A stretch of 64,000 nt of DNA from Hyphomonadaceae bacterium (GCA_022841905.1 JALHQO010000008.1:124001-188000), one strand, 5' to 3'. Shown: positions 26,291 to 35,414, counted from the stretch's first letter. Program-made: numbers and translations. Notes: generated by a model not told the origin, from the letters alone.

Positions 26291-27655
26291 TCAGCGATAC
26301 GTAACGGCTTTGACCGCATCGATGATCTTATCGACGTTCGGCAGCGCCAAGGCTTCAAGATTGGCCGCGTAAGCGAGCGGCGCATCGACTTGGTGCACGC
26401 GCGTCGGCGGCGCATCGAGATAATCGAACGCATCGGCGACAACGCGGGCAGCGATTTCAGCGCCGACGCCCGACTGCGCCCAGCCTTCTTCGACAGTGAC
26501 GATACGGTTCGTCTTCTTCACGCTCTCGATGATGGTTTCTGTATCAAGCGGACGCAGCGTACGCAGATCGATGACTTCGGCGTCGATGCCCTCCTCCGCC
26601 AATTGCTCGGCGGCCTTCAGCGCCAAGCCCACCATGCGCGAATGGGCGGTGATGGTGACGTCGGCGCCGACGCGGCGAACTTTCGCTTTGCCGATCGGTA
26701 CGATCCAATCCGGCACGTCAGGAATGTCGAACTCTGTGCCGTAGAGCATTTCGTGTTCGAGGAAGACGACGGGATTTGGATTGCGGATCGCGGCTTTGAG
26801 CAAGCCCTTGGCGTCCGCGGCGTCGTACGGCGCGATGACGATCAGGCCGGGCACGTGGGAGTACCACGACGAATAATCCTGGCTGTGCTGCGCTGCGACG
26901 CGCGAAGCGGCGCCATTCGGACCGCGGAAGACGATGCTCGATTTGATCTGGCCGCCGGACATATAAAGCGTCTTGGCGGCGGAGTTGATGATGTGGTCGA
27001 TGGCTTGCATCGCGAAATTCCACGTCATGAACTCGACGATGGGTTTCAGCCCGCCCATCGCCGCGCCAACGCCGAGGCCGGCAAAGCCGTGCTCGGTGAT
27101 TGGCGTATCAACGACGCGGCGCGGGCCGAACTCTTCCAGAAGGCCGCGCGAGACTTTGTAGGCGCCTTGGTACTCGGCGACTTCCTCGCCCATCAGGAAG
27201 ACGCGATCATCGGCGCGCATTTCCTCGGCCATCGCGTCACGCAGCGCGTCGCGCACGGTGATCTTGATCATCTGCGTGCCGGCCGGGATATCGGGATCGG
27301 CTTGCGGCGTAGGCGTTGATACTTTGGTGGGCTCTGGACGAGGCTTCACCGGCTCTTCACGCATTTGCGGCTGTGCCGGCGCCGTCTTGGCCTCTTGCTT
27401 CGGCGCTGGCGCTTCACCTTCGCCGCTGAGCTCAGCGATGGGGGTGTTGACTTTCACGCCTTGCGCGCCTTCTTCGATCAGCAGCGCCGTCACCGTGCCT
27501 TCATCGACGGCCTCGACTTCCATCGTCGCCTTATCCGTCTCGATCTCGGCGATGACCTGGCCGGGCTCGATTTTGTCGCCGACCTTCACCAACCATTTGG
27601 CGAGGTTGCCCTCCTCCATAGTGGGCGAGAGCGCGGGCATGAGGATTTGCGTCAT
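26291..27655 (-). CDS. pdhB: Pyruvate dehydrogenase E1 beta subunit with N-terminal lipoyl domain
   Basis: The 454-residue protein is longer than a plain E1-beta (about 330) because residues 1-80 are a lipoyl domain (lysine in ETDKATMEV) followed by a Pro/Ala/Lys linker to about 125. The rest is the transketolase-like beta subunit: [58 protein letters not shown] and a C-terminal transketolase domain. E1-beta lipoylation is known in several alphaproteobacteria. The start at 27655 overlaps the stop of the MAPEG gene by one base. At the DNA level its lipoyl segment is nearly identical to that of pdhC. Confidence 0.96.
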   Translation of the reverse strand: MTQILMPALSPTMEEGNLAKWLVKVGDKIEPGQVIAEIETDKATMEVEAVDEGTVTALLIEEGAQGVKVNTPIAELSGEGEAPAPKQEAKTAPAQPQMREEPVKPRPEPTKVSTPTPQADPDIPAGTQMIKITVRDALRDAMAEEMRADDRVFLMGEEVAEYQGAYKVSRGLLEEFGPRRVVDTPITEHGFAGLGVGAAMGGLKPIVEFMTWNFAMQAIDHIINSAAKTLYMSGGQIKSSIVFRGPNGAASRVAAQHSQDYSSWYSHVPGLIVIAPYDAADAKGLLKAAIRNPNPVVFLEHEMLYGTEFDIPDVPDWIVPIGKAKVRRVGADVTITAHSRMVGLALKAAEQLAEEGIDAEVIDLRTLRPLDTETIIESVKKTNRIVTVEEGWAQSGVGAEIAARVVADAFDYLDAPPTRVHQVDAPLAYAANLEALALPNVDKIIDAVKAVTYR

Positions 27656-28053
27656 CAGGCGAGGATCCCGAACAAAGCGAGGAAGATCATCGCGCAAGCG
27701 ATGATGCCCACGAGCCAGATCAGCGGTCGGATGAACGGCCAGCCGGCGATGTACCAAACGGCGTGCGCAAGGCGCGACCAGAAGAAGAGCTGCGCGCCGA
27801 GCACGGTCCATTGGTTGGAAATATCGGCGACCGCGGCGATCAGCACGAGCGGCGCGAAAAACCAAAGGTTCTCGCGGAAATTATCGACGAGGCGCTTGGT
27901 GCGCGCGGCGTACGTGTTGCGCTCCGGCAGGTTGTCGCGATTGTTCGCGAGCGTCATGCCGCCATACTGGCGAACCCCAGCGCCGGCTTGGATAAAGACG
28001 ACAACGAAGAATAGCGCGATCGTGTAGGCGAGATATGTGAGTTCGACGGTCAT
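27655..28053 (-). CDS. MAPEG family membrane protein
   Basis: The 132-residue protein has four predicted membrane helices and the MAPEG pattern: N-terminal [16 protein letters not shown], the polar loop with [30 protein letters not shown], then [17 protein letters not shown]. Eukaryotic MAPEG proteins handle glutathione and eicosanoids; bacterial relatives of this subgroup have no settled function. It sits between pdhA (15 bases) and pdhB (1-base overlap), so it is translated with the PDH complex. The ATG at 28053 is chosen; the frame also allows a TTG at 28065, directly after AGGAG and probably too close. Confidence 0.85.
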   Translation of the reverse strand: MTVELTYLAYTIALFFVVVFIQAGAGVRQYGGMTLANNRDNLPERNTYAARTKRLVDNFRENLWFFAPLVLIAAVADISNQWTVLGAQLFFWSRLAHAVWYIAGWPFIRPLIWLVGIIACAMIFLALFGILA

Positions 28054-28068
28054 GTTTTGCCCCAACTC

Positions 28069-29064
28069 CTAAGCTTCGATGTAAATGTCCGTCATCAGTT
28101 CGCTCGGATCGGGCTCAGGGCTCGATTGCCCGAATTCGGCGCTCTCAGTCACGACGGCGCGGATGTCGCGGTCGATCTCCTTCAGCGCCGCCTCATCGGA
28201 ATGGCCAGCGTCGATCAGCATCTTCTTCACGCGCTCGATCGGGTCGTGCTTGGTCTTCTGCTCGTCGACCTCTTCTTTGGTCCGATACTTGGCCGGGTCA
28301 GACATGGAGTGGCCGCGATAGCGGTAGGTTTTCATCTCCAGCAGCGTCGGGCCGTTACCGGCGCGTGCGTTCTCGACGGCGCGCTTGCCCGCTTCGCGCA
28401 CGGCGACAACGTCCATGCCGTCCACTTCTTCGCCGGGAATGTTGAAGCTGATGCCGCGCTTGTGCAGATGCGTCTCTGACGTTGAGCGCTGGATCGAGGT
28501 GCCCATCGCGTACTGATTGTTCTCGATGACGAACACGACCGGGAGCTTCCAGAGCGCGGCCATGTTGAAGCTCTCGTAGACTTGGCCCTGGTTCGCCGCG
28601 CCGTCGCCGAAATAGGTCAGGCAGACTTTGCCGTCGTCGCGATACTTGTTGGCGAAGGCTAAGCCCGCACCAAGCGAGACTTGCGCGCCGACAATACCGT
28701 GGCCGCCGTAAAAGGCCTTTTCGATGCTGAACATGTGCATCGAGCCGCCCTTGCCCTTAGAATAGCCGCCGCTGCGGCCGGTGAGTTCGGCCATGACGCC
28801 GTTGGCGGTCATGCCGGCGGCCAGCATGTGCCCGTGATCGCGATAGGCGGTGATGACTTGGTCGCCGTCCTGCAGCGCCGCTTGCATGCCGACGACGACG
28901 GCTTCCTGGCCGATGTAGAGGTGGCAGAAGCCGCCGATGAGCCCCATGCCGTACAACTGGCCGGCGCGCTCCTCGAAGCGGCGGATGAGCAGCATGTCGC
29001 GGTAATATTGAAGCAACTCGTCCTTGGTCGCTTCGGCGGTATGCTTGCCGTTGGCTTTGGCCAT
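28069..29064 (-). CDS. pdhA: Pyruvate dehydrogenase E1 alpha subunit
   Basis: With PdhB this subunit decarboxylates pyruvate using thiamine diphosphate. The ThDP-binding motif is clear: GDGAANQGQVYESFNMAALW through VIENN. The family phosphorylation-loop equivalents YRYRGHSMSDPAKYR are present, together with HLYIGQEAVVVG and GKGGSMHMF. The 331-residue length is typical of alphaproteobacterial E1-alpha. It is the first gene of pdhA-MAPEG-pdhB-pdhC; the 253-base gap upstream holds a perfect dyad at 29170-29186. Confidence 0.97.
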   Translation of the reverse strand: MAKANGKHTAEATKDELLQYYRDMLLIRRFEERAGQLYGMGLIGGFCHLYIGQEAVVVGMQAALQDGDQVITAYRDHGHMLAAGMTANGVMAELTGRSGGYSKGKGGSMHMFSIEKAFYGGHGIVGAQVSLGAGLAFANKYRDDGKVCLTYFGDGAANQGQVYESFNMAALWKLPVVFVIENNQYAMGTSIQRSTSETHLHKRGISFNIPGEEVDGMDVVAVREAGKRAVENARAGNGPTLLEMKTYRYRGHSMSDPAKYRTKEEVDEQKTKHDPIERVKKMLIDAGHSDEAALKEIDRDIRAVVTESAEFGQSSPEPDPSELMTDIYIEA

Positions 29065-29169
29065 GAATTTCCTCCGCCGCTAGGTAAGCCTGAGACGCGC
29101 CAAAGGGTCCACAGAGCGCGGCGCGCTTCTCTTATGCGGGAATGCCTTGGCTCGCTAGGAAGCTTTGCG

Positions 29170-29186
29170 ATGCTGCATCGCAGCAT
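29170..29186. promoter_or_regulatory. Perfect dyad ATGCTGC-ATC-GCAGCAT upstream of pdhA
   Basis: ATGCTGC (29170-29176) and GCAGCAT (29180-29186) are exact inverted repeats separated by ATC. The core CTGC-N3-GCAG matches the pattern I recall for PhaR, the polyhydroxyalkanoate regulator of Rhodobacter-type bacteria. It lies 105 bases before pdhA and 132 before the divergent TIR gene. Control of acetyl-CoA supply by such a regulator is plausible but inferred. A related dyad lies at 13355-13371. Confidence 0.5.
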
Positions 29187-29317
29187 GCGCGTTTTCAGCC
29201 GCCGTTCAGGCGGTTCTGATTAGCTCACAGTCCCGAGCCTGGCCCTAGTTTCGCGCTATCGGGGCGCTAGGTAACTTTCGCCATGACCGGGGCTCTGCGT
29301 GTGATGACAGTCTATCG

Positions 29318-30508
29318 ATGAGGGTCTTTGTCTCCTCCACGCGCGTGGACGCCGATTGGACAGATCAGCTCTGCGCGTTTCTGAGCGATCGCGGCTTCAA
29401 GCCGATGCTCGACGGTCGCGACATCGGCTCGGCCGACGTCTGGAAGCACCGCGTGAAAACGCTGCTAAGTTCGGTTGAAGCCGTCGTGTTCGTGCTGACA
29501 GACGATTCCGCTGAGGCGATCGAATGCGAGTGGGAGATTTCCGAGGCTCAGCGGCAGGGCAAGCGCGTAGTGGCTGTGTTGCCGGCCGCACTCCAAGTTC
29601 GCCCGCCGGACTTTCTGGCCGAGCGCAACTTTATCCTGTTCTACTCGGATCCGGTCGCGCCGGAGTCGGGCTTCTATGCTGGGCAGAAGCGGCTTGAGGC
29701 GGCGCTGCGTCAAAAGCCGCTGAACGTGCGTGTGACCCGGCCGATCGCGCCGCCAACACCGCCGCCGCGCGCTCCGCCACCGCGCGAGCCGATCATGATG
29801 CCGTACGATCCGGCATACCTCGCGCCACCGCAGCGGCGCGGTTTCCGCATGCCATGGTTTCGCCTGGGGCTGCTCGCTGCCGTTGGCGGCGCGAGCTACT
29901 ACACCGCGACAAACGAGCAATTTCGCTCCGGATTGGGCACAGCATGGACGGAGGCGTCGGCTGTCTTGCTTGCGCCAGCTGCGGACGAGGACGACGCGCC
30001 GCCGGACGGGAGCCGTGTCTCCGCGCATGATTGGACGCCGGAGAGCCCCTTGTTCGCAGGCGCCAGCGGCGCCAATGCGCGCAACTATCCGCTTCCCAGC
30101 GCAACCATCCTTCAAGAATTGCCAGCGGCTGCGCCGCTTAACATCAATGGCCGCATGGAAGTGCAAGGCGATTGGTGGTTCCGCGTCGTGCTTGAGGACG
30201 GACGCGTTGGCTTTGTGCACGAGGAAGCGACCGCCAGCCGTCCAACGGCGCCGAGCACGGCGGGCGTTACGCTGATCGACCCGGGTGTCGCTGTGCGCGC
30301 GGGCCGCGCAGGCGCCAACGTGCGCGCCTCTCCTGGCCTTCGCGCGCGGCGCCTCGTGCGCGTCGAGGCCGGCGCTGCGTTGACGGTGACCGGCAGAACG
30401 CAAACCGGCGGGCATCGCTGGTATCGCGTGCAACTTGGCAACGGCCAGACCGGCTGGGCGCGCGACGATGTGTTGGTGACCGCCGAGGGCCAGCCGGTTC
30501 GGATTTAG
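29318..30508 (+). CDS. TIR domain - transmembrane - double bacterial SH3 protein
   Basis: Residues 1-135 form a TIR-like domain: MRVFVSSTRVDADWTDQLCAFL, a DGRDI turn, VVFVLTDDS, then a C-x-W-E helix in which E73 fits the catalytic Glu of NAD-cleaving TIRs. A Pro-rich linker follows (143-175), then one membrane helix (about 181-197) and, on the far side, two SH3-like repeats (about 240-310 and 322-390; second with NVRASPG, WYRVQL, GQTGWAR). This predicts cytoplasmic TIR and periplasmic SH3. It is oriented against its neighbours: divergent from pdhA and overlapping the ftsB stop by 4 bases. Function and substrate are unknown. Confidence 0.8.
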   Translation: MRVFVSSTRVDADWTDQLCAFLSDRGFKPMLDGRDIGSADVWKHRVKTLLSSVEAVVFVLTDDSAEAIECEWEISEAQRQGKRVVAVLPAALQVRPPDFLAERNFILFYSDPVAPESGFYAGQKRLEAALRQKPLNVRVTRPIAPPTPPPRAPPPREPIMMPYDPAYLAPPQRRGFRMPWFRLGLLAAVGGASYYTATNEQFRSGLGTAWTEASAVLLAPAADEDDAPPDGSRVSAHDWTPESPLFAGASGANARNYPLPSATILQELPAAAPLNINGRMEVQGDWWFRVVLEDGRVGFVHEEATASRPTAPSTAGVTLIDPGVAVRAGRAGANVRASPGLRARRLVRVEAGAALTVTGRTQTGGHRWYRVQLGNGQTGWARDDVLVTAEGQPVRI

Positions 30509-30795
30509 TCGAGAGCGAAGACGATCTCTTCGGTATCGCCGGCCGCCAGCGTCACGCGCGCGCGTTCGTCCAAGTAATCCAGATCGAGCGTCTCGGGGCG
30601 CAGCCGCGCAGCACGGGCTTCCAGTTGCGCGCGTTCTTCTTCGAGGCTGGCGATCTGCTCTGAAAGCACGCGTTCCTGCGCTTGCAGATCGACGTACGCG
30701 ACGAGGCCCTGCCGGCCCGTCACGGCGTGTGCGCCGAGATAAAGAATGGCCGCGCCCAGACCGATGCTGAGCGCCGTGGCCCCATGTTTCGACAT
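30505..30795 (-). CDS. ftsB: Cell division protein FtsB (septum formation initiator family)
   Basis: FtsB is a bitopic protein that joins FtsL and FtsQ at the division site. The 96-residue protein has one N-terminal membrane helix (about 7-28), then a coiled coil (about 38-68, VLSEQIASLEEERAQLEARAARL), then the DLDYLDERARVTL segment typical of the DivIC/FtsB family. Gene order near eno and pdhA is that expected for alphaproteobacterial ftsB, although accessory genes separate them here. The region upstream is exceptionally rich in GANTC sites. Confidence 0.9.
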   Translation of the reverse strand: MSKHGATALSIGLGAAILYLGAHAVTGRQGLVAYVDLQAQERVLSEQIASLEEERAQLEARAARLRPETLDLDYLDERARVTLAAGDTEEIVFALD

Positions 30796-30824
30796 CGTAC
30801 CGACCCTCGAAGAGCCGGCAAAAT

Positions 30825-30966
30825 GAGTCCCGATCCTTAATGAAATCTTTACGGAATCGCGAGGCTGCGGAACAAAACGAGTCCAAAGAATCGTGTTGAA
30901 TCAGCTATTTAGGAAAATGGCGCAAGATGTGGTGGGGCGTTGATGCGCCGGACTCCACATGGAGTC
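30825..30966. promoter_or_regulatory. ftsB promoter region with seven GANTC (CcrM) sites
   Basis: GANTC occurs at 30825, 30854, 30879, 30888, 30898, 30951 and 30962 (first bases). In DNA of this composition about one site per 300 bases is expected. GANTC is the target of CcrM methylation, which with GcrA times transcription in the Caulobacterales cell cycle. The last two sites lie in the inverted repeat GACTCCA-CA-TGGAGTC (30951-30966). The region lies directly before ftsB and after the stop of the ATP-grasp gene. Confidence 0.6.
30837..30851. promoter_or_regulatory. Near-consensus CtrA box upstream of ftsB
   Basis: TTAA (30837-30840), seven bases, then TTTA (30848-30851) is one mismatch from the CtrA consensus TTAA-N7-TTAA. 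It lies 42-56 bases before the ftsB start and inside the GANTC cluster. Alone it would be weak, but the two signals together suit a cell-cycle promoter. Confidence 0.4.
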
Positions 30967-31015
30967 CCTCTCGTGCGCTCAAAATATTTTTGCAGTTGGA
31001 GGCGAAAAACGGGCC

Positions 31016-32047
31016 TCAATCCTCTTCCGCCGCCCCCGCGCGGGCGATGGCGAGCGAGAGAATGCGGCTGATCAGGTCGGAATAGCTGATGCCGTCGTGC
31101 TGCGCCGACTGGGCGTACTCCTCGCTGCGCGCGATTTCGGGATTGGGGTTGGCCTCGATAAAGTACGGCACCCCGTCCCTCCCGAGACGGAAATCGACGC
31201 GTGCATAGCCGTCGAGTTCAAGCACTTTGCAAATGCGTTTCGCCGCTTCGCGGATGCGGGTGGAGAGAGCCGGTGAGAGATCCTTGGCTGGGCCGTCAGT
31301 GACGCCGCAGCGCTCCTGATATTTGAGATCGTGCTTCACCTTCTGCGTGGCGATCGGCAGCGCGCCCGGCGCCAAGCGCTCGAACTCCAGCTCCCACACC
31401 GGCAGCGCCCGCAGGCGTTCGTTGCCGAGCACGCCGACATAGATCTCGCGCCCATCGATGTACTGTTCCGCGATCGCGGGCGTGCCGACATGCTCGTGAA
31501 TGAACTTCACCCGCTCGGCGAGCTTCTCGTCATTATCGACGACCGCCGCTTGCGAGATCCCGAGCGAGCCGTCTTCGATCGTGCTCTTCACGATGAGCGG
31601 GAAGCGTAGCCGCGCCGGCCGCTTCACTTTGCGGCCCATCGGAAACACCACAAAGGCCGGCGTGGGTATCCGGTGATATTTGAGCAGCTTCTTCGAGAGA
31701 TCCTTGCCCTGCGCCAAAATCTGGCCGCGCGGATTGCAGCCCGTGTACGGCACGCGCATGAGTTCGAGGAAGCTCGCGATATTCTGGCCGTAGAGCGCCT
31801 CGCCGTGAAACTCGATCAGCAGATTGAAGACGACGTCGGGCTTCCAATTGTCGATCTGGTCGCGGATGGGTTTCAGATCGTAGGCGACGCCGAGCGTGTG
31901 CACGTCGTGCCCGAGCTGCTTCAGCGTGCTGATGACGTCGTACTCGGTCTTCAGCTTGTAAACGTCGCGCTCGCTGACGCCTTCCATGCTCTCGGGCGGG
32001 ACGCCATCGGGGTGGCACAGGACGAGGACGCGCAAGGGTTGCTTCAT
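31016..32047 (-). CDS. ATP-grasp protein, D-alanine--D-alanine ligase-like
   Basis: The 343-residue protein follows the Ddl layout: an N-terminal pre-ATP-grasp domain (VLVLCHPDG through VVFNLLIEFHGEALYG), a central ATP-binding segment (PLIVKSTIEDGSLGIS) and the C-terminal metal-binding VDFRLGRDGVPYFIEANPNPEI, followed by GISYSDLISRIL as in Ddl. Ligation of a carboxylate to an amine via an acylphosphate is expected, but the substrate need not be D-Ala. It overlaps the upstream metallopeptidase gene by 4 bases. A dedicated Ddl normally lies in the mur/fts cluster, which is not in this window, so this is probably an additional ligase. Confidence 0.82.
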   Translation of the reverse strand: MKQPLRVLVLCHPDGVPPESMEGVSERDVYKLKTEYDVISTLKQLGHDVHTLGVAYDLKPIRDQIDNWKPDVVFNLLIEFHGEALYGQNIASFLELMRVPYTGCNPRGQILAQGKDLSKKLLKYHRIPTPAFVVFPMGRKVKRPARLRFPLIVKSTIEDGSLGISQAAVVDNDEKLAERVKFIHEHVGTPAIAEQYIDGREIYVGVLGNERLRALPVWELEFERLAPGALPIATQKVKHDLKYQERCGVTDGPAKDLSPALSTRIREAAKRICKVLELDGYARVDFRLGRDGVPYFIEANPNPEIARSEEYAQSAQHDGISYSDLISRILSLAIARAGAAEED

Positions 32048-33102
32048 ACCGCGAACGTCTGCCGGCGGCCGGAGCTGTAGAGCGAAGTGACGGATTTCGC
32101 CGTCAAAAGCGCGGTAAGTTTGCGTCGCATGGTTTGTCCCGAGCCTGGCGCGCGCAGTTTCAGCACGCGTGAGCGGTCAATGACGTCGTCCAAGGCATGG
32201 TCCAACGCGAGCGGATATTCCCCCGTCTCGCGCGCGACAGAGTTCATGATCTGCGCCCGGTGTTTGCGAATAACGGTGGTGGCCGCCGGCGCTTTGCGAT
32301 GCGCGGGATCGGCGGAGAAGATTTTGAGCAGATCGCGATCAAACACCGTCGGCGCCTCGACAGAGAAGCGCTTCTGTTTGTCGCGATAGTGCTGGCCGAG
32401 CGTCGTCGTCAGGCTGTGCAGCGGCTCCATGGTGGTGCGCGGCTTCGGCGGCGGCTTCACGCCGTCGAGTTCGCCCATGAGATCATCGACGTATTGGAGC
32501 TTCTGCAGCGCTGGCCAATCGGCGTAGCGCTTCTTCCAGCGCGCGCGCGGCCCGAGCCAGACAGCGAACGTCTCGGCGAAATCTTCATCCGGATGGCATT
32601 GCGCGTACCAGCGGCGCAAATGCTGCACGTGGCGGCGGCTAGTCGGATTGGGCCGATAGAAATCGGGATAGCGCTTCGACGCATTGCCAAAAAGCTCGCG
32701 CCAGCGTTTGCGCCGATGAAGCCCGTATGCGCGCTGCACGACGTGCCCGGCTTCATGGCGCAAAATGCGCATGCACTCGCGCACCGTGCCGCCCTCGACC
32801 TCAAGCACCATCTTGCGTTCAAGCCGCGCCAGACGCGGGTGCGCCAGATAAAAAGGGACAGCGATCCCTGGCGTATCGTGCGGGCTGAACCATTCGGTCG
32901 AGAGCCACGCATGCGCGCGTACTTCGATGCCGCGCGTATCCAGTTCGTGATGCATCTGGGCGATGCAGTCCTCGACCCAGGTGCCGGTGAGCGAGAGCTT
33001 CAAATCCTTGAAACGGAGCTTCAGAAGATCGTCATCGCTATAGGCCGCCCAAACGGGTTCTCGCTTGCGCGAGCGCGGGGATTTGCGCGGAAGACTCACC
33101 AC
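32044..33102 (-). CDS. Putative zinc-binding metallopeptidase
   Basis: The 352-residue protein has a zincin motif HEAGH (116-120, in RHEAGHVVQRAYG) and a later acidic candidate third ligand, E177 in DFAETFAVWL. This matches the gluzincin-like putative zinc-binding metallopeptidase family. No signal peptide or membrane helix is seen, so it should be cytoplasmic. The N-terminus is basic and the C-terminal third (about 215-352) has no recognised domain. The GTG at 33102 is the only reasonable start for the frame. Translation is coupled to the ATP-grasp ligase (4-base overlap), suggesting that they act on one substrate. Confidence 0.75.
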   Translation of the reverse strand: MVSLPRKSPRSRKREPVWAAYSDDDLLKLRFKDLKLSLTGTWVEDCIAQMHHELDTRGIEVRAHAWLSTEWFSPHDTPGIAVPFYLAHPRLARLERKMVLEVEGGTVRECMRILRHEAGHVVQRAYGLHRRKRWRELFGNASKRYPDFYRPNPTSRRHVQHLRRWYAQCHPDEDFAETFAVWLGPRARWKKRYADWPALQKLQYVDDLMGELDGVKPPPKPRTTMEPLHSLTTTLGQHYRDKQKRFSVEAPTVFDRDLLKIFSADPAHRKAPAATTVIRKHRAQIMNSVARETGEYPLALDHALDDVIDRSRVLKLRAPGSGQTMRRKLTALLTAKSVTSLYSSGRRQTFAV

Positions 33103-33223
33103 TTCATGCTAGCGAGAAGCCTTACCGCGTTGCAATTGATGGATTTCAACGACCCACATACCGATGCGGCCGCGGCGTCGATTGCGGCCAAGTGTTGTTT
33201 CGAAGACGAGCTTTGTCGACGCA

Positions 33224-34030
33224 CTAGAGCGGCGCCGCCGGTGAGGGTTCGTCGCAGTGAAGGGTTCCCGAACGAACGATCTGGCGCTCCCTCAACCTGC
33301 GGAACCGTCGCCCCAGCCAATGCTCCTGGAGGTCCTCCTGGAATGACGCCACCTGAACGCGGGGTAGGCACGACAGGATCAGCTGCTCCTCCACTAAGAT
33401 GAAGCGATTGCCCGACAAGGAAGGCTCGCTTGCCCCCGAGAGATAGTGCGTGGTGTTAGGCTCTTCGGCCTCCCGATGGATGAGCCATCCCAAGCGTATG
33501 CCATTCCGTTCGGCAAAGGCGCGCTGACGTTCGGCGTTCTGTTGAGCTTGGTGCAACGCGTCCTGGTATCGCCGGTCGGCCTCCTGGGCGGTCGCGCCGT
33601 CGGCGCGATGTTCCGTAACAATAGCATCTCGCCGGCCCTCAAGCTGCGCGACAAATGCGGGGTCAATGCCGCCGTGCAACAACATAAGAGCGCCCGGTTC
33701 GAGAATGAGGCGGGACGCTGTTGGAACGAGATAGTTGGCGCAAGAGGAGTTGCATTGTTCGCGAATGCGAATGGTGAGATCGCGGCCCTCAAATTGCTCG
33801 GCGATAGCGAGCGCCGCGCCGACATCTCCGCCTTCACTATTTAGAACGACTTCTTGCGTCTCCGGTTGAAGGCGCTCGGAGACGCACAGCGCCAACTCGG
33901 CGTCTATCCGGCCTTCAATTACGAAAATTGTTGGCGAGTGCTGTTCGCATCCTTGAGCATGGGCATGGCCAACGCCGGCAAGCAGCAGCCCAATCGCCAC
34001 GCAGAGCACGAAGGAAATGCGCTCTTTCAC
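33224..34030 (-). CDS. Exported ClpP/crotonase-fold protein, probable periplasmic serine peptidase-like
   Basis: A signal peptide is clear (residues 1-26, ending AHAQ). The following domain (about 33-125) has the ClpP-like pattern: VVLNSEGGDVGAALAIAE, then CNSSCANYL with a candidate nucleophile S96 and two flanking Cys, then a candidate catalytic His at 119 in LMLLHGG. This resembles COG3904-type predicted periplasmic proteins. The C-terminal half is charged and helical and has no known domain. It starts with GTG and lies 17 bases after eno on the same strand. Confidence 0.75.
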   Translation of the reverse strand: MKERISFVLCVAIGLLLAGVGHAHAQGCEQHSPTIFVIEGRIDAELALCVSERLQPETQEVVLNSEGGDVGAALAIAEQFEGRDLTIRIREQCNSSCANYLVPTASRLILEPGALMLLHGGIDPAFVAQLEGRRDAIVTEHRADGATAQEADRRYQDALHQAQQNAERQRAFAERNGIRLGWLIHREAEEPNTTHYLSGASEPSLSGNRFILVEEQLILSCLPRVQVASFQEDLQEHWLGRRFRRLRERQIVRSGTLHCDEPSPAAPL

Positions 34031-34047
34031 GGCCTCAGTCTCGCGTC

Positions 34048-35346
<1,299 letters not shown>

Positions 35347-35414
35347 CTATAACGCGCGCGGCGCCGGTCTTTTGAACCGGGCGCGCGCTCGAACGCAAGC
35401 GGGTCTAGAAGACC

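Noticed and set aside
26283-26442. N-terminal extension of PdhC, and likewise of PdhB up to 27865
   Set aside because: The added residues are shadows of the upstream genes, whereas lipoyl domains begin exactly at 26283 and 27655.
24991-27655. Assembly duplication in the pdh operon
   Set aside because: Only the lipoyl domain is duplicated; flanking sequences are distinct and encode different intact domains, a known arrangement in alphaproteobacteria.
31016-32047. Primary D-Ala-D-Ala ligase (ddl)
   Set aside because: It is coupled to a metallopeptidase and not placed in a mur/fts cluster; similarity to Ddl is at the level of the ATP-grasp family, so the symbol was not assigned.
29318-34030. 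Phage or plasmid-borne island
   Set aside because: No integrase, transposase, attachment repeat or tRNA is seen, and base and codon use match the surroundings.
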